A stretch of 64,000 bases of DNA, taken from WJMD01 sp964596015 (GTDB taxonomy: Bacteria > Joyebacterota > Joyebacteria > Joyebacterales > Joyebacteraceae). The notes beneath the pieces were generated by a model. It ran no database searches. It was given only the letters and a program-made list of their open reading frames with translations, and was not told the origin of the DNA. The stretch covers positions 1 through 64,000 of the forward strand of contig CAZQSB010000006.1 of the NCBI GenBank assembly GCA_964596015.1, given 5' to 3'. Below are positions 42,104 through 51,700 of this stretch, one piece after another. The translations under genes were made by a program, and so were the position numbers. Every line of letters starts with the position of its first letter. Position 1 is the first letter of the stretch.

Positions 42104-43175
42104 ACGTGCGCATCTCCTGACCGAGTGCGTGAACGAGAGCGCCGGAACGATTCTCCCTGCGGATGAGGCAGAGGTTGGCCGCGGTGTATCCCTTCGCGGT
42201 CGACTCCGCGCAGACGCGGTGCGTGAGTGCGGCGTCGAGCCCGGTGCGGCGATGCGATGGAACGAGGCCGAGGGTCTTGAAGTTGACCGTCGTCGTCCCG
42301 CCCTCTTCGAGAGAGGAACTCTGCGTCGGAGTGTCCCGGCGAAGACCGTGCATGGCGGCTACCTGTGTGAGGAGGTCCGGATACGCGAAGAGAAACCCGA
42401 CGGGCTCTCCTCCAGACGCGTGGGCGAACCACACGAGTTCGGGGTCGAGGAGCGCTCTCACGCCGGCGTAGAGCGAGAGGAACTCCTCCAGCGATATCGG
42501 TGAGTAGAAGGCGTTTCCCGCGAAGATCTCACAGGAGATGCGGTGGACGATCTCCATGTCCTCGTCGTAGCGGTCGAGACGAAAGGGACGGAGCGAGTAG
42601 CCGCGCGAGAGCGCCCGCTCGACCTTCGGCGCGAGGGCGGCCTCGAGGGTCGGAATGTCCTCGAGCCGCTTCGAGTAGTACCTCTCGATGGTACTGAACC
42701 CCGCGTCGCGCCACTGCTGCTCGTAGTACGGAGGGTTGTAGGGTTCCATGAGGAAGGGGGGGGCGTCGTGCGGTCCGAGGTTGAGACGATAGCGATGCCA
42801 CGTGTCGCCGTCCATCGGCCCGACGATCGTCCCGGCGCCGTTCTCGCGAAGCCAGCGGACGCCCTCATCGAGCACGCGTCTCGCTGCGTCGGGCACGTCG
42901 AGCGCCTCATAGAAGCCCAGCACCCCGATGGGGAGACCTTCGTCGTCGCGGAGAACGGGCGAGAGGCGGGCGACGAGGCGGGCCACCGGCTTATCACCGT
43001 CCGAGACGAGCAGGACCCGCTGACGCTCCCAGAAGATGGGGCGGCGGAGCCCGGCAATAACGGAGGCGTCGGCGGATGGGCAGTACCGCGGGTCCCCGTC
43101 GTAGACTGCAGCGGGAAGCGCTAGGAAGGGAGCGAGGTCGTTTCCGTCGTCCGTGTCGATGGTCCTGATCTGCAC
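42078..43175 (-). CDS. GNAT-family N-acyltransferase-like protein
   Basis: 365 residues from a GTG at 43175 with GGAGA just before it; a longer frame (GTG at 43226) lacks such a site. The first half has VGPMDGDTWHRYRLN, FLMEPYNPPYYEQQW and AGFSTIERYYSKRLED, a pattern seen in a family of about 370-residue GNAT proteins of unknown substrate. The C-terminal half holds the acyl-CoA-binding core: KTLGLVPSHRRTGLDAALTH. It is the first gene of the minus operon. It may acylate an amine, for instance the amino group left by the BtaA-like enzyme; this is inference. Confidence 0.75.
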   Translation of the reverse strand: MQIRTIDTDDGNDLAPFLALPAAVYDGDPRYCPSADASVIAGLRRPIFWERQRVLLVSDGDKPVARLVARLSPVLRDDEGLPIGVLGFYEALDVPDAARRVLDEGVRWLRENGAGTIVGPMDGDTWHRYRLNLGPHDAPPFLMEPYNPPYYEQQWRDAGFSTIERYYSKRLEDIPTLEAALAPKVERALSRGYSLRPFRLDRYDEDMEIVHRISCEIFAGNAFYSPISLEEFLSLYAGVRALLDPELVWFAHASGGEPVGFLFAYPDLLTQVAAMHGLRRDTPTQSSSLEEGGTTTVNFKTLGLVPSHRRTGLDAALTHRVCAESTAKGYTAANLCLIRRENRSGALVHALGQEMRTYVLLGYEG

Positions 43176-43253
43176 GGGACGTCTCCGGTGTACGGCACGG
43201 GTCTCGCCGCGGCGCCTCGGCGACACCGCGACCGAGTGTGATCTGCGAGAGCG

Positions 43254-43282
43254 ATTCTAGTCCGTCGACGCCGGCTTGCCTA
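43254..43282 (-). promoter_or_regulatory. Predicted promoter of the GNAT-ligase-UbiA-phosphotransferase operon
   Basis: On the minus strand: TAGGCA, exactly 17 bp, TAGAAT, about 75 nt before the GTG at 43175. Confidence 0.6.
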
Positions 43283-43307
43283 GCGGTTCCTGGGATTGGG
43301 GCCTGCG

Positions 43308-43961
43308 CTACTCTACAGGGAATCGGACTCTCAGCTCGTCCCCGAGCCAAGCTTCGATCACATCGCCCTTCCGCACCTCGCCGACGCCCGCGGGCGTGCC
43401 GGTGAGGATGAGGTCCCCTGGCTCCAGCGTGAAGTGCGAGGACGCGATCTCGACCAGCTGTCCGGGTCCCCAGATCATGTTGCCGGTCGTGCCGTCCTGC
43501 CGCGTCTCGCCGTTCACCGCGAGGCGGATGGGCATGCGAGAGAGAGCGTCGGCGTCGGCGACCGGGAGCGCCTCGGAGACGGGGCAGGCCCCGTCGAAGC
43601 CCTTCGCGACGCTCCACGGCCAGCCGCGTTTCATGGCGTCGAGCTGCACGTCGCGGAGCGTCATGTCGAGCGCCAGCAGGTAGTGGGAGACGTGGTCCAT
43701 CCCCTTGCCCTCGGCGATGCCCTTTCCCTCGGCCCCGATGACCAGCCCGAGCTCGACCTCGTGGTGGACGAGGTGCGAGGTCGGCGGGTAGATGACCGGC
43801 TCGCCCTCGCGGATGATGGACGTGGCGGGTTTGAGGAAGACCATCGGGCTGTCGGGGATGGTGTGCCCCATCTCCTCGATGTGGTCCGTGTAGTTGGCGC
43901 CGATGGCGACGATCTTCCCGACCGGAATCTCCCGGCCGTCCCGCGCACTGATGTGTGCCAT
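43308..43961 (-). CDS. Fumarylacetoacetate-hydrolase-family protein
   Basis: 217 residues, the usual length of bacterial FAH-fold enzymes. Metal-binding and core motifs: VAIGANYTDHIEEMG, PMVFLKPATSII, HHEVELGLVIG (two metal-ligand Glu), the Asp in LALDMTLRDVQ, and GDLILTGTPAGVGEV. Members cleave or decarboxylate beta-diketo acids (acylpyruvases, oxaloacetate decarboxylases, aromatic ring-cleavage products). GGGAGAG precedes the ATG. It is transcribed divergently from the M16 gene and ends just before the promoter of the GNAT operon, so it is probably a single-gene unit. Confidence 0.88.
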   Translation of the reverse strand: MAHISARDGREIPVGKIVAIGANYTDHIEEMGHTIPDSPMVFLKPATSIIREGEPVIYPPTSHLVHHEVELGLVIGAEGKGIAEGKGMDHVSHYLLALDMTLRDVQLDAMKRGWPWSVAKGFDGACPVSEALPVADADALSRMPIRLAVNGETRQDGTTGNMIWGPGQLVEIASSHFTLEPGDLILTGTPAGVGEVRKGDVIEAWLGDELRVRFPVE

Positions 43962-44064
43962 GGTCTCTCCCGTGTCTCCCGCGGCGTCCCGCTTCCGACC
44001 GGCCCGCGGGGCGGACCCTCTCGGACGGTCCGTGAAGCGCCCCTTTGCGCGGTTCGGACGCTGC

Positions 44065-44094
44065 TTGACTGTTCATTCATATCGGTCGTATCAT
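44065..44094 (+). promoter_or_regulatory. Promoter of the M16 protease pair
   Basis: TTGACT, 18 bp, TATCAT in the 201-bp divergent gap between the FAH-family and M16 genes. The AT-rich patch continues to about 44130. A GAAAGGAG ribosome-binding site precedes the ATG at 44163. Confidence 0.6.
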
Positions 44095-44162
44095 CAGAAG
44101 ACTCCATTCTACACGCGCTGTCAATGATGACGAGCGCCACGACCTGACGAAAGGAGAGGCCC

Positions 44163-46016
44163 ATGAAGCGGGTTCTCACCGCGCTGATGTGCGCCGTCGT
44201 CGTGTTCGGCTTCGCCGCAACCGCGGGGGCGCAGACCCTCGAGGACAAGGTGAGCGAGTTCGAGCTCGACAACGGCATGAAGTTCCTGGTGGTGGAGCGC
44301 CACGAGGCGCCGGTGGTGTTCTGCGCCATCGCTTTCAGGGTGGGGAGCATCTACGAGCGGCCCGGCATCACCGGCATCTCGCATCTCCTCGAGCACATGC
44401 TCTTCAAGGGGACCGCGACGGTCGGCACGATGGACTTCGAGGCCGAGCAGGCCTTCCTCGAGCGCGAGGACGAGCTGGCGGAGGCGATGCGGGCGCTCCG
44501 CATCGAGCTCCAGCCCTGGCGCTACGAGATGTTCCAGGAGGACGCCACTTCGATCATCGCCGACCTGAGCGAGGCCGACCGCGAGGCCGTCGGCACCGAC
44601 CGCGCTCTCGAACTGGAGCTTCTCATCGAGAGGCTGGCCGAGCGCGGGCCCACCGAGGAGATGCTGGAGGTCCCCGGTCTCGTCGAGGAAGGCGACACCC
44701 ACTACTTCAACCTCTACATCCAGCTCCTTCGGAACGAGATGATGCTGCAGGACGTCATGACGGAGCATCGTGAGCTCGTCGTCTCGAACGAGCTGTGGGA
44801 GACCTACATGAACAACGGCGCCCGGATGCTCAACGCCGGGACGTCGTACGACGGCACGTTCTACTTCGCCTACCTTCCGTCGAACCGGCTCGAGCTCTTC
44901 ATGCTTCTCGAGGCCGACCGTCTCGCGAACGCGGTCTTCCGGGAGTTCTACACCGAGCGCGACGTCGTCGCCGAGGAGCGCCGGATGAGCGAGAACGACC
45001 CGGAGAGCATGCTGTACGAGTCGTTCATGGCCACGGCCTACTCGGCCTGCATGTACAGAAGCCCGGTCCTCGGCTGGATGTCCGACATCCAGATGACGAC
45101 CCGGCAGGACCTCCAGGACTACTACGACCGCTATTATGCGCCGAACAACGCGCTCGGCATCTTCATCGGGGACGTGACGCCCGAGGAGATCCAGGCGTTC
45201 GCGGAGGAGTACTTCGCCGGCATCCCGCGCGGGGAGGAGCTGCCGCCGCTCGTCACGTGCGAGCCCGAGCAGCAGGGCGAGCGCCGGGTCATCGTCAAGA
45301 AGGACGCGCAGCCGACGCTCATGATCGGCTACCACATGCCGCAGGTCCCTCACCCCGACGCGTACGTTCTCGAGATGGTCTCGGGCATTCTGGGGCAGGG
45401 CCGTTCGAGCCGCTTCCACACGTCGGTCTACGAGGAGCAGGGACTGACCAAGAGCGCCCCGAGCGCGTGGATCGGTCCGGGAAGCCGTCTGGCGCCGCTG
45501 TTCGTCATCGACGCGGAGCCCAAGGCGCCGCACACGCTCGAAGAGGTTGAAGCCGCCGTCTACGCCGAGCTCGAGCGCCTCAAGACAGAGGAGGTCGAGG
45601 TGCGCGAGCTGGAGCGGCTCTGGAACTCCGAAGAGGCGATGCTCGTCCGCGCACTCGGCTCGAACATCGGAATGGCGTTCCGCATCGGCATGTACGAGGC
45701 GATGCGCGGCGACTGGCGCGCTGTCTACACCGACATGGAGCGCAAGAAGGCCGTGACGCCCGCGGACATCATGCGCGTTGCGAAGGAGTATTTCACCGAG
45801 GAGAACCGGACGGTCGGCTGGCTGGTCCAGGTCGAGTCGGAGGAGACCGAGACCGACGAGGGCGAGATCGATTTCCGGAAGCTCATGGAGTGGGCGCAGA
45901 CTCTCCCGGAGGAAGAGCAGCGCGAGCTCATGATGCGGTTCCAGTCGCTCGACGAGGCCGGCCGCGCCGAATACGCCAAGGAGCTCTGGGAGCGCATGAA
46001 GGCGGAGCAGGGCTAG
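44163..46016 (+). CDS. Exported M16-family zinc protease (active subunit)
   Basis: 617 residues with a signal peptide (about 1-23, cleaved near AGAQ). The M16 catalytic site is complete: the inverted zinc motif HLLEH in ISHLLEHMLFKGT, with a downstream Glu in YTERDVVAEERRM. The second M16 half lies at about 370-600. An insertion of about 90 Glu-rich residues separates the HxxEH motif from the conserved SNELWETYM segment. Such periplasmic proteases (pitrilysin/PqqL type) degrade peptides, usually with an inactive partner, which is encoded 39 nt downstream. Confidence 0.92.
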   Translation: MKRVLTALMCAVVVFGFAATAGAQTLEDKVSEFELDNGMKFLVVERHEAPVVFCAIAFRVGSIYERPGITGISHLLEHMLFKGTATVGTMDFEAEQAFLEREDELAEAMRALRIELQPWRYEMFQEDATSIIADLSEADREAVGTDRALELELLIERLAERGPTEEMLEVPGLVEEGDTHYFNLYIQLLRNEMMLQDVMTEHRELVVSNELWETYMNNGARMLNAGTSYDGTFYFAYLPSNRLELFMLLEADRLANAVFREFYTERDVVAEERRMSENDPESMLYESFMATAYSACMYRSPVLGWMSDIQMTTRQDLQDYYDRYYAPNNALGIFIGDVTPEEIQAFAEEYFAGIPRGEELPPLVTCEPEQQGERRVIVKKDAQPTLMIGYHMPQVPHPDAYVLEMVSGILGQGRSSRFHTSVYEEQGLTKSAPSAWIGPGSRLAPLFVIDAEPKAPHTLEEVEAAVYAELERLKTEEVEVRELERLWNSEEAMLVRALGSNIGMAFRIGMYEAMRGDWRAVYTDMERKKAVTPADIMRVAKEYFTEENRTVGWLVQVESEETETDEGEIDFRKLMEWAQTLPEEEQRELMMRFQSLDEAGRAEYAKELWERMKAEQG

Positions 46017-46055
46017 GTTCGCCACCGGCCTCGCCACCATTCAAGGAGTGAACCG

Positions 46056-47516
46056 ATGAGAATGATATCCGCCATGATCGTGGCCGCAGCGCTGCTCTCG
46101 GCGCTCATCACCGGATGCGCCGGGACGGCGCCCATGACCGAGCAGAAGACGGAAACGGGCAGGGGCATGCCGCAGGTCCTGGAGCGAGCGCCTGAGGACC
46201 TCGACTACCCGCCGCTCGAGCTCGAGACGCCTGAGTACGAGCGCCTCGAGTTCGAAAGCGGAATGCACGGCTTCTTCATCGAGGACCACGAGATACCGAT
46301 CGTGGACATCCACATCCTGATCCCGACCGACTTCTCGCCCGAGGGCAAGGAGGGCGTCGCGACGCTGACCGCGCAGGTCATGCGGAACGGCGGCTCGGAA
46401 GAGTGGCCGGGGGAGCGCATCAACGAGGAGCTGGAGTTCGTCGCCGCGAGCGTTGAGCTGAGCGCGGGGACGCGCGCTCTGAACGTCCACGTCAACTGCC
46501 TGACCAAGGACCTGGATCTCTGCCTCGAGGTTCTCAAGGAGGTCCTGGCGCGTCCGGCGTTCCCGGAGGACGTCTTCGAATTGCGCCGCGGGTCGCTCAT
46601 TGAGGCCGAGCGTCGCGAGAACGACGAGCCCCGGTCGATCGCCCGGCGCGAGTACCAGAAGGCCATCTACGGCGACCATCCGTTGGGGCGCGACGCGTCG
46701 ATCGAGTCGGTCTCGGCCATCACCAGGGACGACCTGGTGTCGTTCTACGAGTCGTACGTCGCTCCCGACAACGCCATCATCGGCATCGTCGGCGACGTGA
46801 CGCGCGACGGGATCGTGGCGAAGCTCGATGCGGCTCTGGCGGAGTGGGAGGGCGACCCCGTCGAACCCCCGCCCGTTCCCGAGATTGAGCGGGACTTCGA
46901 GACGTCGGTCCACTATGCATACAAGGACATCAACCAGGCCGTCATCATGATCGGGCACCTGGGCGTCAACAGCTCGAACGAGGACCTGCCCGCCATCCGG
47001 GTCATGAACTTCATCCTGGGAGGCGGGAGTTTCACGTCCCGCATCACACAGAAGGTGCGGACCGACGAGGGGTTGGCCTACTCGGCGTACTCGCGGTACG
47101 GCGATGACCCCTGGACCTATGGGCTCTTCACGGCCTCGTCGCAGACGCGGGCCGACGCGGCCGGCCGGGCGGCCGGTCTCATCGTCGACCTCATCGAGGA
47201 CATGAAGGAGAACGGCCCGAACCAGGACGAGTTCGAGCGGGCGAGAGACACCTATCTCAACCAGCACGTCTTCGAGTACGAGTCGAAGTCCGAGATCGTC
47301 AGGCGTCTCATCAGCTACGAGTATGAGGGGCTGCCTCTCGACCGGCCGGAGCGCCTCGTCGAGGCCATCGAGAACATGACGATCGACGATGTGAAGCGGG
47401 CGGCGCGGGAGTACCTGCATCCCGACGGTCTCACGATGCTCTTCGTCGGTGACCGGGAGCAGTTCGAGGTGCCGCTCTCGTCGTTCGGCGAGGTACGCGA
47501 GATCGAGCTGGAGTAG
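46056..47516 (+). CDS. M16-family inactive partner, lipoprotein
   Basis: 486 residues. A lipoprotein signal peptide ends at the lipobox LITGC (Cys23), so the protein is membrane-tethered. The two M16 halves are recognisable (EGVATLTAQVMRNGGSEEWP, ARREYQKAIYGDHPLGR, INQAVIMIGHLGV, GGGSFTSRITQKVRTDEGLAYS), but the HxxEH zinc motif is absent: the matching place has no His or Glu pair. It is therefore the non-catalytic beta-type subunit that forms the chamber with the upstream protease, as in other bacterial alpha/beta M16 pairs. A strong terminator follows. Confidence 0.9.
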   Translation: MRMISAMIVAAALLSALITGCAGTAPMTEQKTETGRGMPQVLERAPEDLDYPPLELETPEYERLEFESGMHGFFIEDHEIPIVDIHILIPTDFSPEGKEGVATLTAQVMRNGGSEEWPGERINEELEFVAASVELSAGTRALNVHVNCLTKDLDLCLEVLKEVLARPAFPEDVFELRRGSLIEAERRENDEPRSIARREYQKAIYGDHPLGRDASIESVSAITRDDLVSFYESYVAPDNAIIGIVGDVTRDGIVAKLDAALAEWEGDPVEPPPVPEIERDFETSVHYAYKDINQAVIMIGHLGVNSSNEDLPAIRVMNFILGGGSFTSRITQKVRTDEGLAYSAYSRYGDDPWTYGLFTASSQTRADAAGRAAGLIVDLIEDMKENGPNQDEFERARDTYLNQHVFEYESKSEIVRRLISYEYEGLPLDRPERLVEAIENMTIDDVKRAAREYLHPDGLTMLFVGDREQFEVPLSSFGEVREIELE

Positions 47517-47544
47517 CGTCAGGCCCACTCGGCGGCTATCTTAC

Positions 47545-47574
47545 GGACCGCCCGGCGTTCATCCCGGGCGGTCC
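47545..47574 (+). terminator. Perfect 11-bp hairpin after the M16 pair
   Basis: GGACCGCCCGG and CCGGGCGGTCC around an 8-nt loop, 28 nt after the stop codon. It lies before the efflux genes, which have no obvious promoter in the remaining 65 bp. Confidence 0.75.
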
Positions 47575-47639
47575 GTCATCTGTTCGGGGCCGCGGTCGCC
47601 ACGCGAGGCGGCAGCAGGTTTGTGGGGAAGGCGAACGCA

Positions 47640-48731
47640 ATGAAGCCCGTGAGATCCGTTCTCATCATCATAGGCGCCGTGGTCCTGGTGCTTGTGGCGC
47701 GCTACGTCCTCCAGCGGGGGGACGCCGACCAGCGCTCCCGCGGACCGGGCGTGACGACCGTCGTGACCGAGGTCGTCGACGCGCGGATGTTCTCCGACCG
47801 CACGGAGGCCATCGGCACCGTGACGCCGAACGAGTCGGTCATCATCACACCCGCCGTGACCGAGCGCGTCGGCGGGATCCACTTCCAGGACGGAGCCTCC
47901 GTTCGGGCCGGGGACGTGCTGGTCGAGCTCAGGCACGCAGAGGAGTCGGCCGCCGTCCAGGAGGCCCGGGTCGCGTACGAGGAGCAGAAGCGCGAGTTCG
48001 ACCGGGTGGTGGAGCTCCGAGACGGCGACCTCGTGTCGCAGGAAGAACTCGATGTCGCGCGGGGCGACCTTGACGCGGCGGCGGCCCGCCTCGAGGCCGC
48101 CGAGGCGCGACTCGACGATCGCATCATAGAGGCTCCGTTCGACGGTGTTCTGGGCATCCGCAGGGTCAGCCCCGGGGCGCTCGTATCACCCGGGACGGTG
48201 ATCACGACCCTCGACGACCTGAGCGTCGTCAAGGTGAACTTCGCCGTGCCGGAGGCCCTTCTGGCGCAGGTCGACCTGGGACAGACCGTTGTCGGGCGAG
48301 CGACGCCGTGGCCCGGGGAGCTCTTCCGGGGACGGGTGACCGGCATAGAGTCCCGCATCGACCCGGCCACGCGCGCGGTCGGGATGCAGGCCACCTTGCC
48401 GAACCCCGATGGTCGGCTCCGCGGGGGCATGCTTCTGACGGTCGAGCTCACGTGCTGTCCGCGCGAGTCGGCCAGCGTGCCGGAACGCGCGCTTCTCTCG
48501 TACGCAGACAAGCAGTACGTCTACGTCGTCCACGGAGGGCAGACGGTGGAGCAGCGCGAGATCACACTCGGCGCGCGCGAGGTGGGCTTCGTCGAGGTCG
48601 CCGACGGCGTCGCCCCGGGCGACACCATCGTCGTCGACGGTCTGATGAGCCTGAGGGACGGCGCAGCGGTTCGCGTTGTCACTGATGGGGCCGAAGCCTC
48701 GGGAGACGTCCCGACCGGGCAGGCCTCCTGA
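47640..48731 (+). CDS. RND efflux periplasmic adaptor (membrane-fusion protein)
   Basis: 363 residues from the ATG at 47640 (GGGAAGG site; a GTG six codons earlier is possible). An N-terminal membrane anchor (about 5-22), a barrel-sandwich/lipoyl domain (VIITPAVTERVGGIHFQDGASVRAGDVL, shown from VIITPAV), a short coiled-coil hairpin (about 105-155), a second lipoyl half (IIEAPFDGVLGIRRVSPGALVSPG), a beta-barrel (about 200-270) and a membrane-proximal domain. This is the HlyD/AcrA fold linking an inner-membrane pump to an outer-membrane channel. The stop codon overlaps the ATG of the pump gene. No TolC-like gene is in the window, so it must use one encoded elsewhere. Confidence 0.9.
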   Translation: MKPVRSVLIIIGAVVLVLVARYVLQRGDADQRSRGPGVTTVVTEVVDARMFSDRTEAIGTVTPNESVIITPAVTERVGGIHFQDGASVRAGDVLVELRHAEESAAVQEARVAYEEQKREFDRVVELRDGDLVSQEELDVARGDLDAAAARLEAAEARLDDRIIEAPFDGVLGIRRVSPGALVSPGTVITTLDDLSVVKVNFAVPEALLAQVDLGQTVVGRATPWPGELFRGRVTGIESRIDPATRAVGMQATLPNPDGRLRGGMLLTVELTCCPRESASVPERALLSYADKQYVYVVHGGQTVEQREITLGAREVGFVEVADGVAPGDTIVVDGLMSLRDGAAVRVVTDGAEASGDVPTGQAS

Positions 48732-51700
48732 TGGTCCTCTCCGAACTCTCCATCAAGCGTCCCGTCTTCGCGACCGTCATCAGCCTCGTGCTGGTCGTGT
48801 TCGGCATCATCTCGTACCAGCGACTCGCGCTCCGCGAGTACCCCGACATCGATCGGCCCATCATCAGCGTATCCACAAGCTACGGCGGCGCCGCGGCGAA
48901 CGTCGTCGAGTCGAGGATAACGCAGATCATCGAGGGGGCCGTCTCCAGCATCGAGGGGCTGAGAACGGTCGAGTCCGCGAGCGCCGACGGCTACTCGCGC
49001 GTCAGTCTCGAGTTCGACATCGAACGCGACATCGACGAGGCCGCCAACGACGTCCGGGACCGCGTGAGCCGCGTCGTCGGCAGGCTGCCCGAAGAGGCCG
49101 ACCCGCCGCGGGTGTCGAAACGCGGCGGCGGGAGCGGGGCCGACCTGATCATCGGTGTCAGACATCCGACGATGTCGCAGATGGAGCTCACGGACTACGC
49201 CGAACGGCATCTGCTGGACCGGTTCTCCATCGTCGACGGGGTCGCTGACGCGCGGGTCTTCGGCGGGAAGCGCTTCGCGATGAGGGTCTGGCTCGACAGA
49301 CGCGCGCTGGCCGCCCGCGGGCTGACGGTGCAGGACGTCGAGAGCGCCCTCCGCTCCGAGAATGTGGAGCTGCCCGCCGGCCGCCTCGAATCAGACACGC
49401 GCGAGTTCTCCATCCGGCTGGAACGGGGGTTCAGGACCGCCGAGGACTTCCGCAGCCTCGTCATCGTGCGCGGGGCCGACGGCTATCTGGTCACGCTCGA
49501 CGACGTGGCCGACGTCGAGGTCGCGCCCGAGGACCTGCGTGACAGCTTCACCGCCGAGGGGCAGAGCGCCATCGGCATCGGCGTCTCCCGCCAGTCGACC
49601 GCCAACACGCTGGCCGTCATCAGCGGCGTCAAGGCCGCGATGGAGGAGATGAGGCCCCAGCTCCCGGAGGGCATGGAGCTCATCGTCCTCAGGGACAGCT
49701 CGGTCTTCATCCAGTCGGCCATCCGGGAGGTGCGTCTCGCGCTTCTCATCGCCTGCGCGCTCGTCATCGGCATCATCTTCGTCTTTCTGGGAAGCGGACG
49801 CGCCGCGCTCGTGCCGGCCGTGACGGTCCCCATCTCGCTCGTTGCCGCCTTCATCGTCCTCGCGGCCTTCGGGTTCTCCATCAATCTGCTGACCTCTCTG
49901 GCCCTGGTGCTGGCGATCGGCCTTCTCGTGGACGACTCCATCGTCGTGCTCGAGAACATCCACCGGCGCATCGAGGAGGGCGAGCCGCCGCTTCTCGCGT
50001 CGTTCCGCGGCGTCAACGAGGTGGCGTTCGCGGTCATCGCGACGACGCTCGTGCTGGTGGCCGTCTTCGTCCCGATCGGTCTCATGGGAGGCGAGACGGG
50101 CAGGCTCTTCACGGAGTTCGCGTTCGCCATCGCGGGCGCCGTCGTCTTTTCGAGCATCGTCGCGCTCACGCTCTCGCCGATGCTCTGCTCCAAGCTCCTC
50201 CGTCCGAGGGAATCCGAGGGCGCCCTCACGAGGACCGTCGACGCCGTCTTCCGGCGCGTCATAGCCTGGTACGACCGGGCGCTCAGGCTCTCCGTCCGGA
50301 ACCCCGTCATCTCTCTCGCCGTGCTCATCCTCATCCTCGGCTCGATCTGGATCATGCTCGGCTCGATAGTCTCCGAGTACGAGCCGTCGGAGGACCGGGG
50401 CGCGCTCTTCGTCAGGATGTCGGCGCCGGAGGGAACCGGGTTCGAGGCCTCCCGGGGCTACATGGAGCGGGTGACCGACAAGCTCACGCCCCTCATCCAG
50501 AGTGGCGAGGCGCATCATGTTCTCGCCATGACGCCCGGGTGGGGCGCCGGCGGAGTGAACCAGGGCACCGCCATCGTCGACCTGGCTCCGTGGGCCGATC
50601 GTAAGCGTTCGGCCGATCAGATCGCCCGCGAGCTGATGGGCGAGCTGTCGGAGATCGTCGGGGTCCGCGTCTTCGTCTTTCAGCCGTCGGGCCTTTCCTT
50701 CAGCTGGGGACAGCCGATCCAGTTCGTCATCGGCGGGCCGACGTACGAGGAGCTCGCGAGATGGCGCGACATCATCGTGGAGAAGGCGCAGCAGTACCCG
50801 GGGCTCGTCGGCGTCGACGCCGACTACAAGGAGACGACGCCGCAGCTCCGTGTCGAGGTCGACAAAGGTCGGGCGGCCGAGATGGGCGTGAGCTCGCTGA
50901 CGGTCGGACGGACCCTTCAGACGATGCTCGGCTCACGGAACGTCACGACGTTCGTCGACCGCGGCGAGGAGTACAACGTCGTGCTGCAGGGAGCCGAGGA
51001 GGAGCGCCGCACGCCGACCGACCTCGAGAACATCTACGTCCGCTCGTCCACGACGGGCCGGCTCATTCCGCTCGCGAACCTCGTGACGCTCGAGGAGCGC
51101 GCGGAGGCGAGCGAACTCAGGCGCTACAACCGCATGAGGGCCGTGACGATCTCCGCGAACATCGCCGACGGCTACTCGATGGGACAGTGCCTGGCCTTCC
51201 TCGAGAACGCGGTCCGCGAGGAGCTGCCGTCGTCCGCGACGGTCGGGTACAAGGGGCTCTCCGAGAAGCTCAAGGAGTCGAGCGGAGCGGTCGCCTTCGT
51301 TTTCATCATCTCGCTCGTCATCGCCTACCTCGTGCTCTCGGCGCAGTTCGAGAGCTTCGTGAGCCCCTTCGTCATCATGCTGACCGTTCCCATGGGGATC
51401 CTCGGCGCCGGCATCGGCATGCTGCTCATGGGCGTCACCCTGAACATCTTCAGCCAGATCGGTCTCGTGATGCTGATCGGACTCGCAGCCAAGAACGGCA
51501 TCCTCATCGTCGAGTTCACGAACCAGCTCCGCGACCGGGGTCTCGACTTTGAGGAGGCCGTGTTCCGCGCGTCGCGTCTGCGCCTGCGCCCCATCCTGAT
51601 GACCGGACTCTCCACCGCCATCGGGGCCGTCCCGCTCATTCTGGCGAGCGGCGCCGGAGCGGCCAGCCGGCTCTCGCTGGGGACGGTGGTCGCCTTCGGA

